Below are positions 24,176-35,064 of a stretch of 64,000 nt of DNA, piece by piece (the stretch's first letter is position 1; each line of letters starts with the position of its first letter). The notes under the pieces were generated by a model that ran no database searches, had not been told where the DNA came from, and saw only the letters and a list, made by a program, of their open reading frames with translations. The DNA comes from Phialocephala subalpina (lineage: Eukaryota > Ascomycota > Leotiomycetes > Helotiales > Mollisiaceae), in contig FJOG01000019.1 in NCBI GenBank assembly GCA_900073065.1, positions 1,145,151-1,209,150 of the forward strand. The letters run 5' to 3'. A program made the translations under genes and the position numbers.

Positions 24176-24495
24176 TGAGATGTGGCAGGATTTACCACAA
24201 GGCTCCTTGGCTTGTGTGTAAAATGTTCCAGGACAATGAGGACATTGAAGGTCTTCGGGCGACAGTCAAGGCAGCAACTCAATCTCATCAGAGCCATGTC
24301 ACTCAAGTTGGGAAGTCGCTGTGAGGCGCTCCTTCTCAAATCAACATCCTAACAGCCTTTACCCATTTGTCTTCTTCCTCATCATTTACTCAAATAACAT
24401 CCAATCTTCGCAACGCATAGGTATATTTTCACAATCCGTACGGTCAAGTCCTCTAATTGTCCTTCTCGAGCAGAACAATCGAAGGCTCTGCAGCT

Positions 24496-25260
24496 ATGGC
24501 CACACATCCGGCGAGGATCATCGATCGATCCGCCACCCTCCGCTTGTTTTACACTTCCAGCGAGTACGAATGCAATGAATGCGATTTCAAGACCACGGAC
24601 CTTACAACACTCTGGGTTCACGAGGACATGAAAAAATCCATTAAAAAGCACAGCGGCCGGTCGGACAATCACATTTGTATCATCTGCCGAGATATGCCAC
24701 ACTACTCTCGTCGTGGTGGGTGGTGGATGGCACCAGCATCGAGACAATTATGTAATTACATTATTAATTGGGCTGGGAGCCAATGGTTCGCGCTTGGAAG
24801 CGGTAAAGGGTCTTGGGAAACGAAAAATCCGTTGCCAGAAATGTCCCACCGGTTCTCAAGAATTCTCCGATCGAGAGTTGTTAGCCTCACATATAGAGGA
24901 CCGCCACCAAGGAGATACGGCTCAGGGAGATAGGGCCCACTGAGGAGCGATAACCGAGCGAGTCCCTCAATGAAGCAGACAGGTGGGGACATTGGCAATG
25001 AGAAGAGTGGCGAGCTAAGAATTCAAGAGATGGAGTCAGAAGAAGATGAAAGCATCTCAATCAAGGGATAAAAAGAATTATAAGGTAACTGTTAGACAGC
25101 TCAGAAACCTGCCGAACATTGGAACCTCCGAACCTGCAAGAAGCAACGGTGTGAATGGTACGGCTATGTGTGGAAGAATGTCCAACAATACAAGAAGCAC
25201 TGCTGGAAGTTCGGACAATTACACCAAGGAAAACATGGAAGGCGAATTAAATGGCGGCGC
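24496..25260 (+). CDS. Zinc-finger-like coding region, gene model unresolved
   Basis: Three protein-like pieces lie on the plus strand. From ATG 24496, MATHPARIIDRS leads to CNECDFKTTDLTTLWVH and CIICRD. A shifted frame from about 24710 to 24943 ends in CQKCPTGSQEFSDRELLASH...H, a good C2H2 finger. Near 25130-25250, CKKQRCEWYGYVWKNVQQY carries a further Cys-rich pattern. A donor GTGGGT near 24715 could link the first two through an intron, but I could not find an acceptor that gives a clean join, and a TAG at 24931 interrupts the first frame before about 45 further open codons. It is either a multi-exon zinc-finger gene or a decaying one. Confidence 0.35.
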
Positions 25261-26337
25261 TGAGTCTCGAAGTAGCACGAGTCACAGCAAGTGATAGACC
25301 CTCGGGGTTCACGAAGAGATTGAAGTATTGTCCGGTGGATCGTCGGACATTGAGGCGGTTTCTAGTACGCACACATTCAGTTTTATGGTTTGTTGGAGCC
25401 GGATGCACACACTCCTTTGAGCGAGGAGAGGGTGGATTACGAATGAGCATACCTTAGCGAAAACAGGAACAGAGGCATCACGGCGGCGGATAGGTATACG
25501 AATTTCATTGGTCCCTTTCTCCAAAATTATGTCTCTTCGATGCTTGTGAGCCATTCGAACAATCTCCCATGTTGCCTAGAGAACACACCTTTATTATGCG
25601 CGGGCCACGTTGATGAAAGTCCCTCGTTCGTGGGAACATTTCATTCGTCAATAGTCGATTTGCTTCACCAAGGGAAGGCCTATCTATATGTTTCTTAATG
25701 TTGTCAATATGCTGGGGACATTTACAATCATTGAAATGAATGCCACATCTCAACCTCTCTTTCGTGTAATTCATCCTCAGCCAAGCATCCATGCTAATCA
25801 ACCCCTCTGCCCCGGTCTCCTTCCGCAAGCTTGATCGGAAGTGGAGTATAAGAGAGCATCGGGTGTTATGCCTTGATAGTAGGATGATAAGTTACTCGAA
25901 TTTGTGACCTGTTTTTTGACCGAACCATCGACTTTGCTCGCTAATGCCTTTTCAATTTCGAGCTTGCTGGTAATATATCGTCCTCTGAGTGTATCTGGCT
26001 CTGGCAGACGATTGAAGTGCAAGTTTGTGAAGTTATTGGGTAAGACTAGAGACTTTGCCTGGCTTAGTCTTGCGTGTCTCTTTGAGGCCGAGCGGAATAA
26101 GTGAATCGGACGATAATACTTGCTGATTCGTCGGTTGTTCGGAAGACAACTGTGCTGTGTCAACAACAGGAGCGGAGACAATTGGTTACACAAGATGTTG
26201 TTGATACCGCAGCGATAGCATTCCATTACCCCACCGGATACTCGCTTCATCCACTTAAAGAACTCAAGACCAGTCAGCGACCAACGTGCATTTGCAACGG
26301 CAATGAAGTTCGTCGGAACGATAACAGCCTCCGCAGA
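25261..26337. other. Poorly resolved region with unexplained minus-strand frames
   Basis: On the minus strand, two frames that look coding by composition lie at about 25600-25830 (containing ISMDAWLRMNYTKERLRCG) and 25800-26250. They sit in different frames, and the nearest possible splice signals would give introns too short to use. I do not recognise the protein. Decay or wrong strand are both possible. Confidence 0.25.
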
Positions 26338-27123
26338 TCAGTTGCAAATCATTCCCTTATCGCAAAGATGGGCTCTCACAGGATGCTGCAAGATATGGTG
26401 GAACTTTGGGACGAGGACTTTGATGTACAGTACAAGTATCGGCCGCACCACTGACCGAGGATAATTGAGACATTGAAGAAAGTCCACTCGGCTGTCTTCC
26501 ATTAATCGCGGTGCAAGCCCTAGCTTGATAAACGTGCAGTAAGTATGTGAAGTTTGAGGAGGACAACAAGCTAGGATTTGTAACTCTATAGCGAAGTTAA
26601 TATCCGTCCGCGTCACTCCGCATCTCATCGAAGTTAACCAGTCCCAGCTCGAGTCAACTTGCGAAATCGGAGCCTGACCCGACGAACTTAGTTGGATACT
26701 CGGAGAATATTTCATCCAGACAATTAAAGGCCAGGAGAGTGATTGGTTGAGGTTGCATATGAAAACAGCATGATTGGTCGTGGCTCCTGTCATGCAGGCG
26801 GCTGCAGCCTCGATTGATATATTCAGCGGTGAGGCTCGCGGAGTGCGATAATCCGAATCAGTTTTCGATAGTTGGTCCACCATGCGAGCTGTCGGCTGGT
26901 GCACCGAGTTCCCAACCTGTGGATTTTGGGTTTCAGGTATTTCTTCCGGTAACGTAACCTTAAAAGATACCTTTGATATGATAAGATAGTCCGGTTGGAA
27001 CTTAGTCAAGGTAGAGCTAAGTATCATCAAGTGTGTTCGATGAGGTCGAATTTGGAAATTTTGGACTAAATCCCGAGACGAGCCTTTCGACGGTGCAACC
27101 AACTCCACATTTTCTAGCTGCAT
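26338..27123 (-). CDS. Hypothetical protein, long single-exon frame
   Basis: An ATG-initiated frame of 261 codons, long for chance at this base composition. I recognise no domain. The sequence has short hydrophobic patches (HAVFICN, SWPLIVWM, VRPILVLYIKVLV) but no clear signal peptide. Its end, near HPVRAH, contains a possible GT donor (CCT|GTGAGA), so a further exon is conceivable. No homology can be claimed; it may also be spurious. Confidence 0.3.
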   Translation of the reverse strand: MQLENVELVAPSKGSSRDLVQNFQIRPHRTHLMILSSTLTKFQPDYLIISKVSFKVTLPEEIPETQNPQVGNSVHQPTARMVDQLSKTDSDYRTPRASPLNISIEAAAACMTGATTNHAVFICNLNQSLSWPLIVWMKYSPSIQLSSSGQAPISQVDSSWDWLTSMRCGVTRTDINFAIELQILACCPPQTSHTYCTFIKLGLAPRLMEDSRVDFLQCLNYPRSVVRPILVLYIKVLVPKFHHILQHPVRAHLCDKGMICN

Positions 27124-27597
27124 TTATTATCCGGCACTATCCGTGCTGCACCATCACCGAGTATCAGCACTTCGGGGACTGGGCCAGTTTGACTTCATGC
27201 GGTGAAGGAATTTCAGACTCAAGTCCATCCACAGAGCAAGGTTGTGCCTGATTCACTGGGCTGCCACGAATTGCACCTTCTCTAGTCTTTACCCGATTCC
27301 GCCATCCTTTGTCTCAATGGCGCGAAATTGCATGCTATTAGTCCAGAATTGCACTACTCCCCACAATTCTGTATGACTGTAAGCAACGCCAATTCGTAAT
27401 TTACCAATGGAGTATTTGAACTCAAGTAGAAGAGACCCCCACCTTCTTCTTTTTTCTTTCCCTAGACCCCCACGACGTTTCCTTGTCCCAGAAGTTCCAG
27501 AAACAGTAAGAACCCAATTGTCGAATCAATCAAAGCATCTTAGAAGCAACATTTGATCATTCGCAGAGGTCTTCTACTCAGCTGGCCTTTGGAGAAC
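27124..27597. promoter_or_regulatory. Intergenic region upstream of UPF0643 gene
   Basis: Presumed promoter region. Polypyrimidine runs near 27440-27470 (CTTCTTCTTTTTTC type) are typical of fungal core promoters. No supported gene. Confidence 0.4.
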
Positions 27598-28397
27598 ATG
27601 GCTGCAACCACGATCGCCCCTCTTTCGGTGGAGGCGCTGTCCAGACTTGAGGCTTCCACTTTCCCATCCGATATCAAGGAGTCCAACGCAGAAGTCTCTA
27701 TCCGAGTCCAGGAGATCAGCAACGAAATCAAGAAGAGCTTTCTCACCGTCTCACCATATGAGGAACTACCTCATCTGCTTGATCTCCGAACCCTGGATAT
27801 TCCCAACCAGCTTCTGGCACGAGCTCTTGTAGGATTCAAGTGCCTGAGGGACGACTATGCTACAGCAAACTATGTGGAAATCTTCAACTGGCCTGAAGTG
27901 GTTGAAAACGTGAAGAGAATGGCTGCTGTATCGAACCACCAGTGGAAGAAAGGTACCTGCATTCCCCTGACACTAGTCCCGTGGGGATGCATGCTGACCC
28001 CCACTCCCCACGTTTAGAGAAGTTCTACATTGTGGTATTCAGAAGCCGCATCCCACCAACTACCGTCTATGCAGACCTTGGCGTTCTCGATAAGGCAGCT
28101 CATGCAGAGGCAACCAAAAGCGGAGGCTTCTTAAAGTGAGAACTCGTGACTTGCGAAATGACGTGGTACTGACACTTGTATAGGTACTGGTTCGGATCTC
28201 CAGACAGCGAAGGAAGAAACCTTGCAACCTGTGTCTGGCGCTCCCCAGAAGATGCGAGGATTGGTAGTGTCGGCGAGGCTCATCGGAAGGCAGCTGGTGC
28301 TACCAGATTTCTATACACCGAATGGAGAATTGAGCGTCTGAGGCTCACCATCAAGGACGGTGCGACGGACTGGGAGATCACTGAATGGGATCAGTAA
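27598..28397 (+). CDS. UPF0643 family conserved fungal protein
   Basis: A 228-residue protein of the uncharacterised fungal family UPF0643. Exons are 27598-27952, 28018-28135 and 28184-28397, with introns of 65 and 48 nt. The C-terminal half carries the conserved core: EKFYIVVFRSRIPPTT, LDKAAHAEA, then YWFGSPDSEGRNLATCVW and EDAR, followed by RFLYTEWRIERLRL. The N-terminal 120 residues are less conserved. The ATG at 27598 opens MAATTIAPLSVE. The biochemical role of the family is not known to me, and neighbouring genes give no hint. Confidence 0.82.
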
Positions 28398-28943
28398 AGG
28401 CGGGTGTAGTACTTCTCGCTGCTTTTTTATGACGATGACAATGATGTTTGCGGTGCTTGTGCGATCCTTTTGCTTGAGCCTGGGCGTCTGGGAGGGATCT
28501 GGGTGGGTAGACTTCTTGCATGCTAGAGAAAATCGACAATAAAAATGCCTCATTGCCGAAGATCCCGTGAGCCAGAAGCTCGGTGGACTCCTTGGACATT
28601 TTGAGATGCAACAGACGAATGAATGCTGAAAACGACCACGTATTCGAAAATAACTTTGACCACATACAATCTCTTTCTAGACATTGAGTCTAGTCTAAGA
28701 GCTTCCCTATACTGTGCCAGAAAGAGGCAACAGAAAGCCATAAATCCAGGCAAGAGATTGTCCCAAAGCTGGGCGCATTCTGGGACTGAAGTCCCAAGAG
28801 CTTCTCATGGACATCCAGCGTGTCATCTTGCTACTTTGCCCAACTCCAGCTTTTCTTGTTCTATGACGAAGGTCATTGCATCCTAATTTTGGGTACTTTG
28901 GCATGTGGGGTCTTCCGGGGACCGGGTATTGAGCGGGATGAGA
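28398..28943. other. Convergent intergenic region
   Basis: Between the 3' ends of the UPF0643 gene and the formamidase gene. No supported coding sequence; it should hold both 3' UTRs. Confidence 0.4.
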
Positions 28944-29822
28944 CTAAGAGTCCTTTGGCGTAGTCGTGAGGAGTCCCAAAGTCTTGACCACTAAAGAAGC
29001 CAAGATGTCTCCGGAACTCCAGATCTGGTCGTGTGCACCACTTGCCTCGAGGAAATGGACTTCCGTAGCTTTCGGCATCGACCGAGCACGTTCAAACATG
29101 AATGATGCTTGGGCTTTCTCCACAAGCTCATCAACTTCAGAGCGAGAGATAACAACGATTGGAGCATGTTCCCACAATGTTTCTTTGTTCCGATCGCTGG
29201 AATACGGCGCTGCCTCGTCCCAGGACTTTCTTTCGGGAAAAGCATTGTGCATAATCTCCTTGTACGCTGAAATGCCACTGTGAGATTCCACAAATGATTC
29301 AAAGTTGTATATGCCAGCTATTCCCAGCACGCTTGAGGGTTTAGGTAGAGCTTTCCCTAGCAATAGTGATTGATGCAATTGAAAGGCCATCGTAGCACCG
29401 GCACTATGTCCGACAAGAATATAGCGGCCATCGATATGGTACTGTTCTTGGAGATATAAAAGAGCATGCGCTACGTCGAGTACATGAGTGGGGTGGTGAA
29501 CATTCCTCGAGGGGTCGTCTGGAGAGCTTGGATCGCGAGGATGCTGGGGATACGAAGATAGCCGGTAATTTATGGCCGCGAAACCTGCAAAGGAGTTTGC
29601 AGAGGAAGATTTTCGAAGGACGTTGATAGCTGGCGCAAAGCTTTTCGAGTCTACCTCCGGGTCTCGCCAAGCTCCTCCATGGATATAAATCACCCAAACT
29701 TTGTTCCTGTGTGCGGCATCTGTAGCTGGCGTAGGCTCTGGAAGCCAGATATCAACTGTATTGAGCTTTGTAGCATCGGACCCATTGGGGTAGGGTTTCG
29801 TGAGGCGTGAAAGGCCGTTCAT
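28944..29822 (-). CDS. Kynurenine formamidase (BNA7-type alpha/beta hydrolase)
   Basis: A 292-residue intronless enzyme that hydrolyses N-formylkynurenine to kynurenine in tryptophan breakdown and de novo NAD synthesis. The family motif HGGAW sits near residues 48-52 and the nucleophile elbow GHSAG near 138-142, with Ser140 as nucleophile. The likely acid is the Asp in SRSEVDEL (about 242) and the likely base the His in SGAHDQIW (about 270). The start MNGLSRLTKPYPNG fits the family, and the length matches fungal Bna7. No signal peptide is seen, so it is cytosolic. Another serine hydrolase of the same fold is the only real alternative. It shares a 372-bp divergent region with the Naa15 gene. 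Confidence 0.85.
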   Translation of the reverse strand: MNGLSRLTKPYPNGSDATKLNTVDIWLPEPTPATDAAHRNKVWVIYIHGGAWRDPEVDSKSFAPAINVLRKSSSANSFAGFAAINYRLSSYPQHPRDPSSPDDPSRNVHHPTHVLDVAHALLYLQEQYHIDGRYILVGHSAGATMAFQLHQSLLLGKALPKPSSVLGIAGIYNFESFVESHSGISAYKEIMHNAFPERKSWDEAAPYSSDRNKETLWEHAPIVVISRSEVDELVEKAQASFMFERARSMPKATEVHFLEASGAHDQIWSSGDILASLVVKTLGLLTTTPKDS

Positions 29823-30194
29823 GGTGCTGAAAGTGAGCGACTCTTGACGGACAGAAAAGCTCAGAGCGACCCTTTTTGCGGCTAGCTAAACACCCTTGTC
29901 AAAACCACCATGACGGATGCTCGACGAGCTCTCTTGCACACACGACAAGGGAATCTGCAATTTTTTCAACCACATTCTCTTGTAAGTCAGGTACTTCACA
30001 CCTGCAATCATTTTGTACTTCCGGGAAATTCTGCAGTAATCATTCATTCTCTCGAGCCTCCGCTGGAGTTCCGTTGTCTGCCTCTCCCACCCCACTACGA
30101 AGCCTTCCTTCCAGAGGACCTGCGCTATACCTCCTCTTGCCTCGCTGGCCTTCTACCACATTGAATTCACTTCAGACGAAGAGGTATCCACATC
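29823..30194. promoter_or_regulatory. Divergent intergenic region, formamidase and Naa15
   Basis: 372 bp between two start codons, so it must carry both promoters. A pyrimidine-rich block sits near 30040-30130. No specific operator recognised. Confidence 0.45.
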
Positions 30195-32840
30195 ATGCCC
30201 CAACAACTGAGTGCGAAAGAGCAGTCGCTCTTTCGAACGGTGGTTCGTAATTATGAGGATAAGCAATATAAGAAAGGCGAGAGAAAGAAGAAAGAAAAGG
30301 AGAGAATGGTTTTGCTAACTTTTCACAGGAGTCAAAGCTGCTGATCAGATCTTACGAAAGAATCCTAAACATGGCGATACATTAGCAATGAAAGCCCTCA
30401 TCATGAACTCTCAAGGCAAGACGGACGAAGCTTTTGCACTTGCGAAAGTTGCTCTCCAATGCGATATGAAGTCACACGTATGTTGGCACGTCTATGGACT
30501 GCTATACCGAGCAGTAAAGAACTTCGAGGAAGCTATCAAGGCATACAAGTTTGCGCTGCGGTTAGAGCCCGACTCTGCTCAGATTCAGCGGGATCTGGCT
30601 CTGCTCCAAATACAGATGCGAGATTACCAAGGGTACATTGTCAGCCGGAGAGCTATGTTGACAGCAAGATCGACTTTGCGACAGAGTTGGACAGCTCTGG
30701 CTGTGGCACACCACCTGAATGGTGAGCTTGCAGAGGCGGAACGTGTTCTTACAGCTTATGAGGACACTCTCAAGCACCCACCTCCCAAGTCAGACTTCGA
30801 AAACTCAGAGGCTGTTATGTATAAGAACTCTTTGATTGCGGAGCAGGGTGATATCCCAAAGGCTTTGGAGCATTTGGAATCGGCAGGTAAATATAATCTT
30901 GATAAGCTTGCAGTTTTGGAGCTTCGAGCAACGTACCTTGCAAAGCTTGACCGGAAAGAGGAAGCTGCTAAAGCGTACCGTGCGCTTCTTGACCGGAATT
31001 CTGAGTACAAGAAGTATTATGATGGTCTGATTGAAGCAATGGAAATTGATCCCCAGGACATCAAACTTCGTAAGGCAGTTTACGATGGGTATGCCGAGAA
31101 GTATCCCCGATGTGACGCTGCTCGTCGATTGCCCTTAGATTTCTTACATGGTATGATCTTCCTTCAAAGCTCCTTGATACATTTTGACTCATGAAAAATA
31201 GGCGACGACTTCCAAGAAGCTGCTAGCGGGTACATTCGTCGAATGCTTGACAAGGGCGTGCCATCTACCTTTGCGAATCTGAAGCATCTTTACTCAGACT
31301 CCTCGAAAAAGGAAGTTTTGCCCTCTCTAGTCCAACAGTACATCGACTCCGACAAGAGCTCTGCTAATGAGGAGCCAAAACGGAATGGTGACACATCTAA
31401 GGGTGCATCAGCCGCTTATTACTTCCTTGCTCAGCATTACAATTATTACTTGAGCCGAGATTTGGATAAGGCTATGGAGTACATTGAAAGGGCGATTGAG
31501 TTGGAGCCTGAAAGCGTCGACTTCCACATGACCAAGGCCCGGATATGGAAGCACTACGGCGACACACAGAGCGCTTCGGAGGTCATGGAGCAAGCACGAG
31601 CTCTCGACACAAGGGACAGACATATCAACACCAAGGCTGCCAAATATCAGCTCCGAAATGATGATAGTGAAGCTGCAATCAAGACAATGGGTCTGTTCAC
31701 CCGAGCCGAAACAGTAGGGGGCCCACTTGCTGATCTGCACGACATGCAATGTGTCTGGTTCTTAACAGAAGACGGACAGTCGTATGTTCGCCAGGGGAAG
31801 ATTGGTCTTGCTCTGAAGCGCTTCACTTCTATCTACAACATTTTCGATGTGTGGCAAGAGGATCAGTTCGACTTCCACAGCTTCTCCCTCCGTAAAGGAC
31901 AGATTCGAGCTTATGTCGAGATGATGCGATGGGAGGACCACTTGCGTGAGCATCCATTCTACAGTCGAGCCGCTCTCTCGGCGGTCGACGTGTACATCAA
32001 GATCCATGACAAGCCATTGATGAATGGCACCAACGGAGTCGGAAATGGGGATGCTGAGGATGCAGCTGAGAGGAAGAAGGCTGCAAAGAAGGCACGGAAA
32101 GAGGCTCAGAAGGCAGAGCGAGAGCTTGCCGCAAAGAGAGCAGAACCTAACAAGCCGACCACCCCTGGAAGTGACGACCCCAAGAAGAAGGACGACGATC
32201 CAGACGGAGCCAAGCTCGCTGCCACGACTGAGCCTATGAATGACGCTATGAAGTTTCTTACTCCGCTGCTGCAATTCAGCCCGAAGAGCATTGATGTCCA
32301 AATTGCAGGCTTCGAGGTGTACATTCGAAGAAGTAAGTAATTGAGACTTGTATTTTTGATATGATCACTAATACTCCTACAGGAAAGTATCTCCTCGCGC
32401 TAAAGTGTCTTCTGGCTGCCTATGCACTCGACAAGGAGCATTCCAAGGTTCACGAGCAGATTGTTCGTTTCAAGCTTGCCCTTGATGAAGACTCGGAGAT
32501 CCTACCACCCAAGTCTGCTGAAGTCATCAAATCAGAATTTACCCTTCTTCCCGCATGCGTGGACCTCTCGAAGTACAACGATGAGTATCTATCCAAGCAC
32601 AAGGATTGTGCAAGACGAACACTATCAACCCTCAAAGTTCGAAAGCTGTTGAAGCCAGATTCGGCCTCAGCTATCGAGAAAGAAGTTGCAGGTATCGTGA
32701 AGCTGCCCACCATCACTATGGGGGAGGCAATAGAGGCATTGGAGCTGTTGACCTTGTGGAAGAGCAGTGAGGCCGAAGGATTCCGAACCGAGGCTGCTGC
32801 CAAATGGCCCAAAGCCACAATATTTGCAACAAAGGCGTAG
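30195..32840 (+). CDS. N-terminal acetyltransferase A auxiliary subunit Naa15/Nat1
   Basis: An 830-residue TPR protein that anchors the catalytic subunit Naa10 to the ribosome for co-translational N-terminal acetylation. Exons are 30195-30276, 30329-31150, 31202-32332 and 32383-32840. Landmarks: SLFRTVVRNYEDKQYKKG, HGDTLAMKALIMNSQGK, KSHVCWHVYGLLYR, LLQIQMRDYQGY, then HYNYYLSRDLDKAMEY and a Lys/Glu-rich linker (KKAAKKARKEAQKAE) before the C-terminal helical part. Intron 1 (30277-30328, 52 nt, branch GCTAAC, acceptor TTTCACAG) has no usable GT; homology to KQYKNGLK of the human protein fixes the join as a GC-AG intron with donor GCGAGA. Length is normal for the family. Confidence 0.95.
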
Positions 32841-33228
32841 ATGCCAATCCAGAATTGTGCTCCTTCAACATACCAAAAAGGCAAATCTGGAGATTGTATC
32901 AGCATAGAAACGGAGCCCAGGTGGATCATCAGTGGCGGGCTTTGTGTATTTTCTCGGTGGTTAGCATGCGATGCCTTATGCATGAGTTTACGAAGGGACA
33001 TAGACAAAAGTTCGCATGGCATTGGCATGAAAGACATGTAGAAAAATGCAGAGGAGATTTCATGGTATTTCCGCTATCCCTTCATCCATCTGACCCTCAG
33101 ATAGCTATGCTGTGACCATTCCCATTCCCCCTTCCCACCATCATGTAACTTACATATCTATATAACAATACTCTCAAAATACGGCAAGGGTATCCTAGAG
33201 CTCATCTTACAACTATAGGTACAACAGT
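32841..33228. other. Convergent 3' region of Naa15 and Tim54
   Basis: About 390 bp between two stop codons, with no supported gene. It should carry both 3' UTRs. Confidence 0.4.
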
Positions 33229-34666
33229 CTATTCCAAGACCTCTTCGTCGCCTTCTGCAGGTGTTTGCTTCATCTCCTTTCCGAAGCCCACGGCTTTTAA
33301 TCCTTCTCTGCCCAAGCTTCGTAAGCTTCCCTTGATCCATCCTTCGACTTCCTCTTCAGGGACAACGATGGCCTTCGCTCGAGTCTCTTCTTCGGGAGTG
33401 AGCTCGAATCTCCGCATCCTCGACGCAATTCGTGGATCTAGGACGACAGGTTCCAACCATGTTCTTTCCGGCTCGCCATCCTTCCGAACTCGTACACTCT
33501 TGTGCCACTCCTTCTCCTCTTCTGTCAATACAGCTTGCTGCTCGGCTGTTTGAGGTGTGCTCTGGTTGTTGCCTTGAGGAGATTGATCCGCGTCCTCGGA
33601 AAATGAAGATTCGGCAGAAGTAGAGGTGGTATGGTATGGTCGGTATGTAGCAAGTATGACGGCTGCTGTTTCACGGCCAATCCTATCGGCTAGATGGCGT
33701 CGGTTAAGGAATCGGTATAATCGTTTTGGTGTATTCAGGAATCCTAGGATGTGAGGGAATTCAATTGGTTGTGACGGGTCAAATTCGGTGGGCAAGTCTG
33801 CAGGAGCAGAAGCACTCGAATATTCAGCGGTCGTAATGAATGGCGGTGGTTGAGCAGGTTTTTTCGGCTTGTCGTCTGGTTTCGCTGCCTCCTCTGTTGG
33901 TGGGGGAGCGTCGTCGGCTTCCCTTGGTGTAGAGATAATTGTGATTCCAGGCATGGTCTCAACTGATGCTTCTGCTGTCGAATCTCCATTGCCGGCTTCT
34001 ACAGGTTTCTCTTCGGACTTGGGTGGCTCCGTGAGAGGTCCCAGCCAGCCTTCATGTACCCCTCTCACATATTCCTTCCACGTATGTCGTCCAATGACAA
34101 TATCGCCTCGTGCACCATCGAACTCAGGAATTCCACTCTTCCGCCGTGTTTCTGAAATTGCATCCTCTTCCCGCTCGTCTGGTGGTAATCTCGAATTGCG
34201 AATCTTTTCTGCTATCTCAGCACGAACATCGCCCTCTTTTCGACCTTGTATGAACTCCCAATCCAGTCCAGAAGCAACCAGTATTGGTTTGACATATTCT
34301 TTGAAGTGGTCTTGTGCAATTCGGAGGCCATCACCTGGTGGAGCTTCCAAGAGGACTGAAATCTTTCTTGGCATCGCTCTCGAGTCCGGAAGAGGCTCCT
34401 TTCCTATATGTTCTACAGCTTTTGCCCATCTTCGTTGAGCTCTCTTCTTCTCTCTTTTGTCGTATACAACAGCAGTCGTGAATGCTCCAGTAACGGATAG
34501 GAAGATCATCCAGTTGCGACCAGGTAATCTCGGACGGAAGTTTTCCCCAAAGCCTAGATATTTCCAGACCGGATTGGGTTTCGGCAGCGCCTTCGCAGCG
34601 GGCTCCTACGTTTGTCAGTGGGGCTTCGGGACCTATCAACAAATTATTTACCTTGGGTTCTGCCAT
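33229..34666 (-). CDS. TIM54: Mitochondrial inner-membrane translocase subunit Tim54
   Basis: A 463-residue subunit of the TIM22 complex, which inserts carrier proteins into the mitochondrial inner membrane. Exons are 34652-34666 (only five codons, MAEPK) and 33229-34605, with a 46-nt intron. Landmarks: NPVWKYLGFGENFRPRLPGR just before one membrane span (MIFLSVTGAFTTAVVY), then RKISVLLEAPPGDGL, VKPILVASGLDWEFIQGRKEGDVR, DIVIGRHTWKEYVRG with GWLGPLTEPP, and the C-terminal PHILGFLNTPKRLYRF. The middle is Pro/Ser/Glu-rich and poorly conserved, as in other fungi. The very short first exon was chosen because it supplies the only ATG in frame with the conserved N-terminus. Confidence 0.93.
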
Positions 34667-35064
34667 TGTCTGAGGACAATTTTCCGACGGATCTGAAAGA
34701 GAAGGAGACTTTTTTGACAGTCAATAAAAGAACGATGCGGCCGCTTTACCCGCTCTGTGTTAGCGTATCTTTGCCACCAATCAATCAACAGGAGCTCCTT
34801 CCAACAAGGCTACGAGGCTGTCTTCTATATATACTTTTTTGGTCTTGGGAAGGAACAGACACTGTTTTTCCCAGCCAACAACTTCTCCAGCATCCGTACA
34901 AGCCTTCACTACCCTCCTCTAGTGTACTTACTGCGCGAACAGACATGTCTGAGAAAGAAAATTGCGCATGCAAGCGTTTGTTGCAAACGAGTCGACGAAG
35001 ACGAGCATCTCTTACTTGACGCTGAATTCCTGCTTCGTCGATTGCCGCGAAATGAACCCGTCAA
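34667..35064. other. Tim54 promoter side, no supported gene
   Basis: Upstream of Tim54 and running into the broken gene that follows. Short open frames are present but none has recognisable protein features. Confidence 0.35.

Noticed and set aside
32450..33037. 195-codon minus-strand frame
   Set aside because: Antisense to the last Naa15 exon and its 3' flank; no independent protein features.
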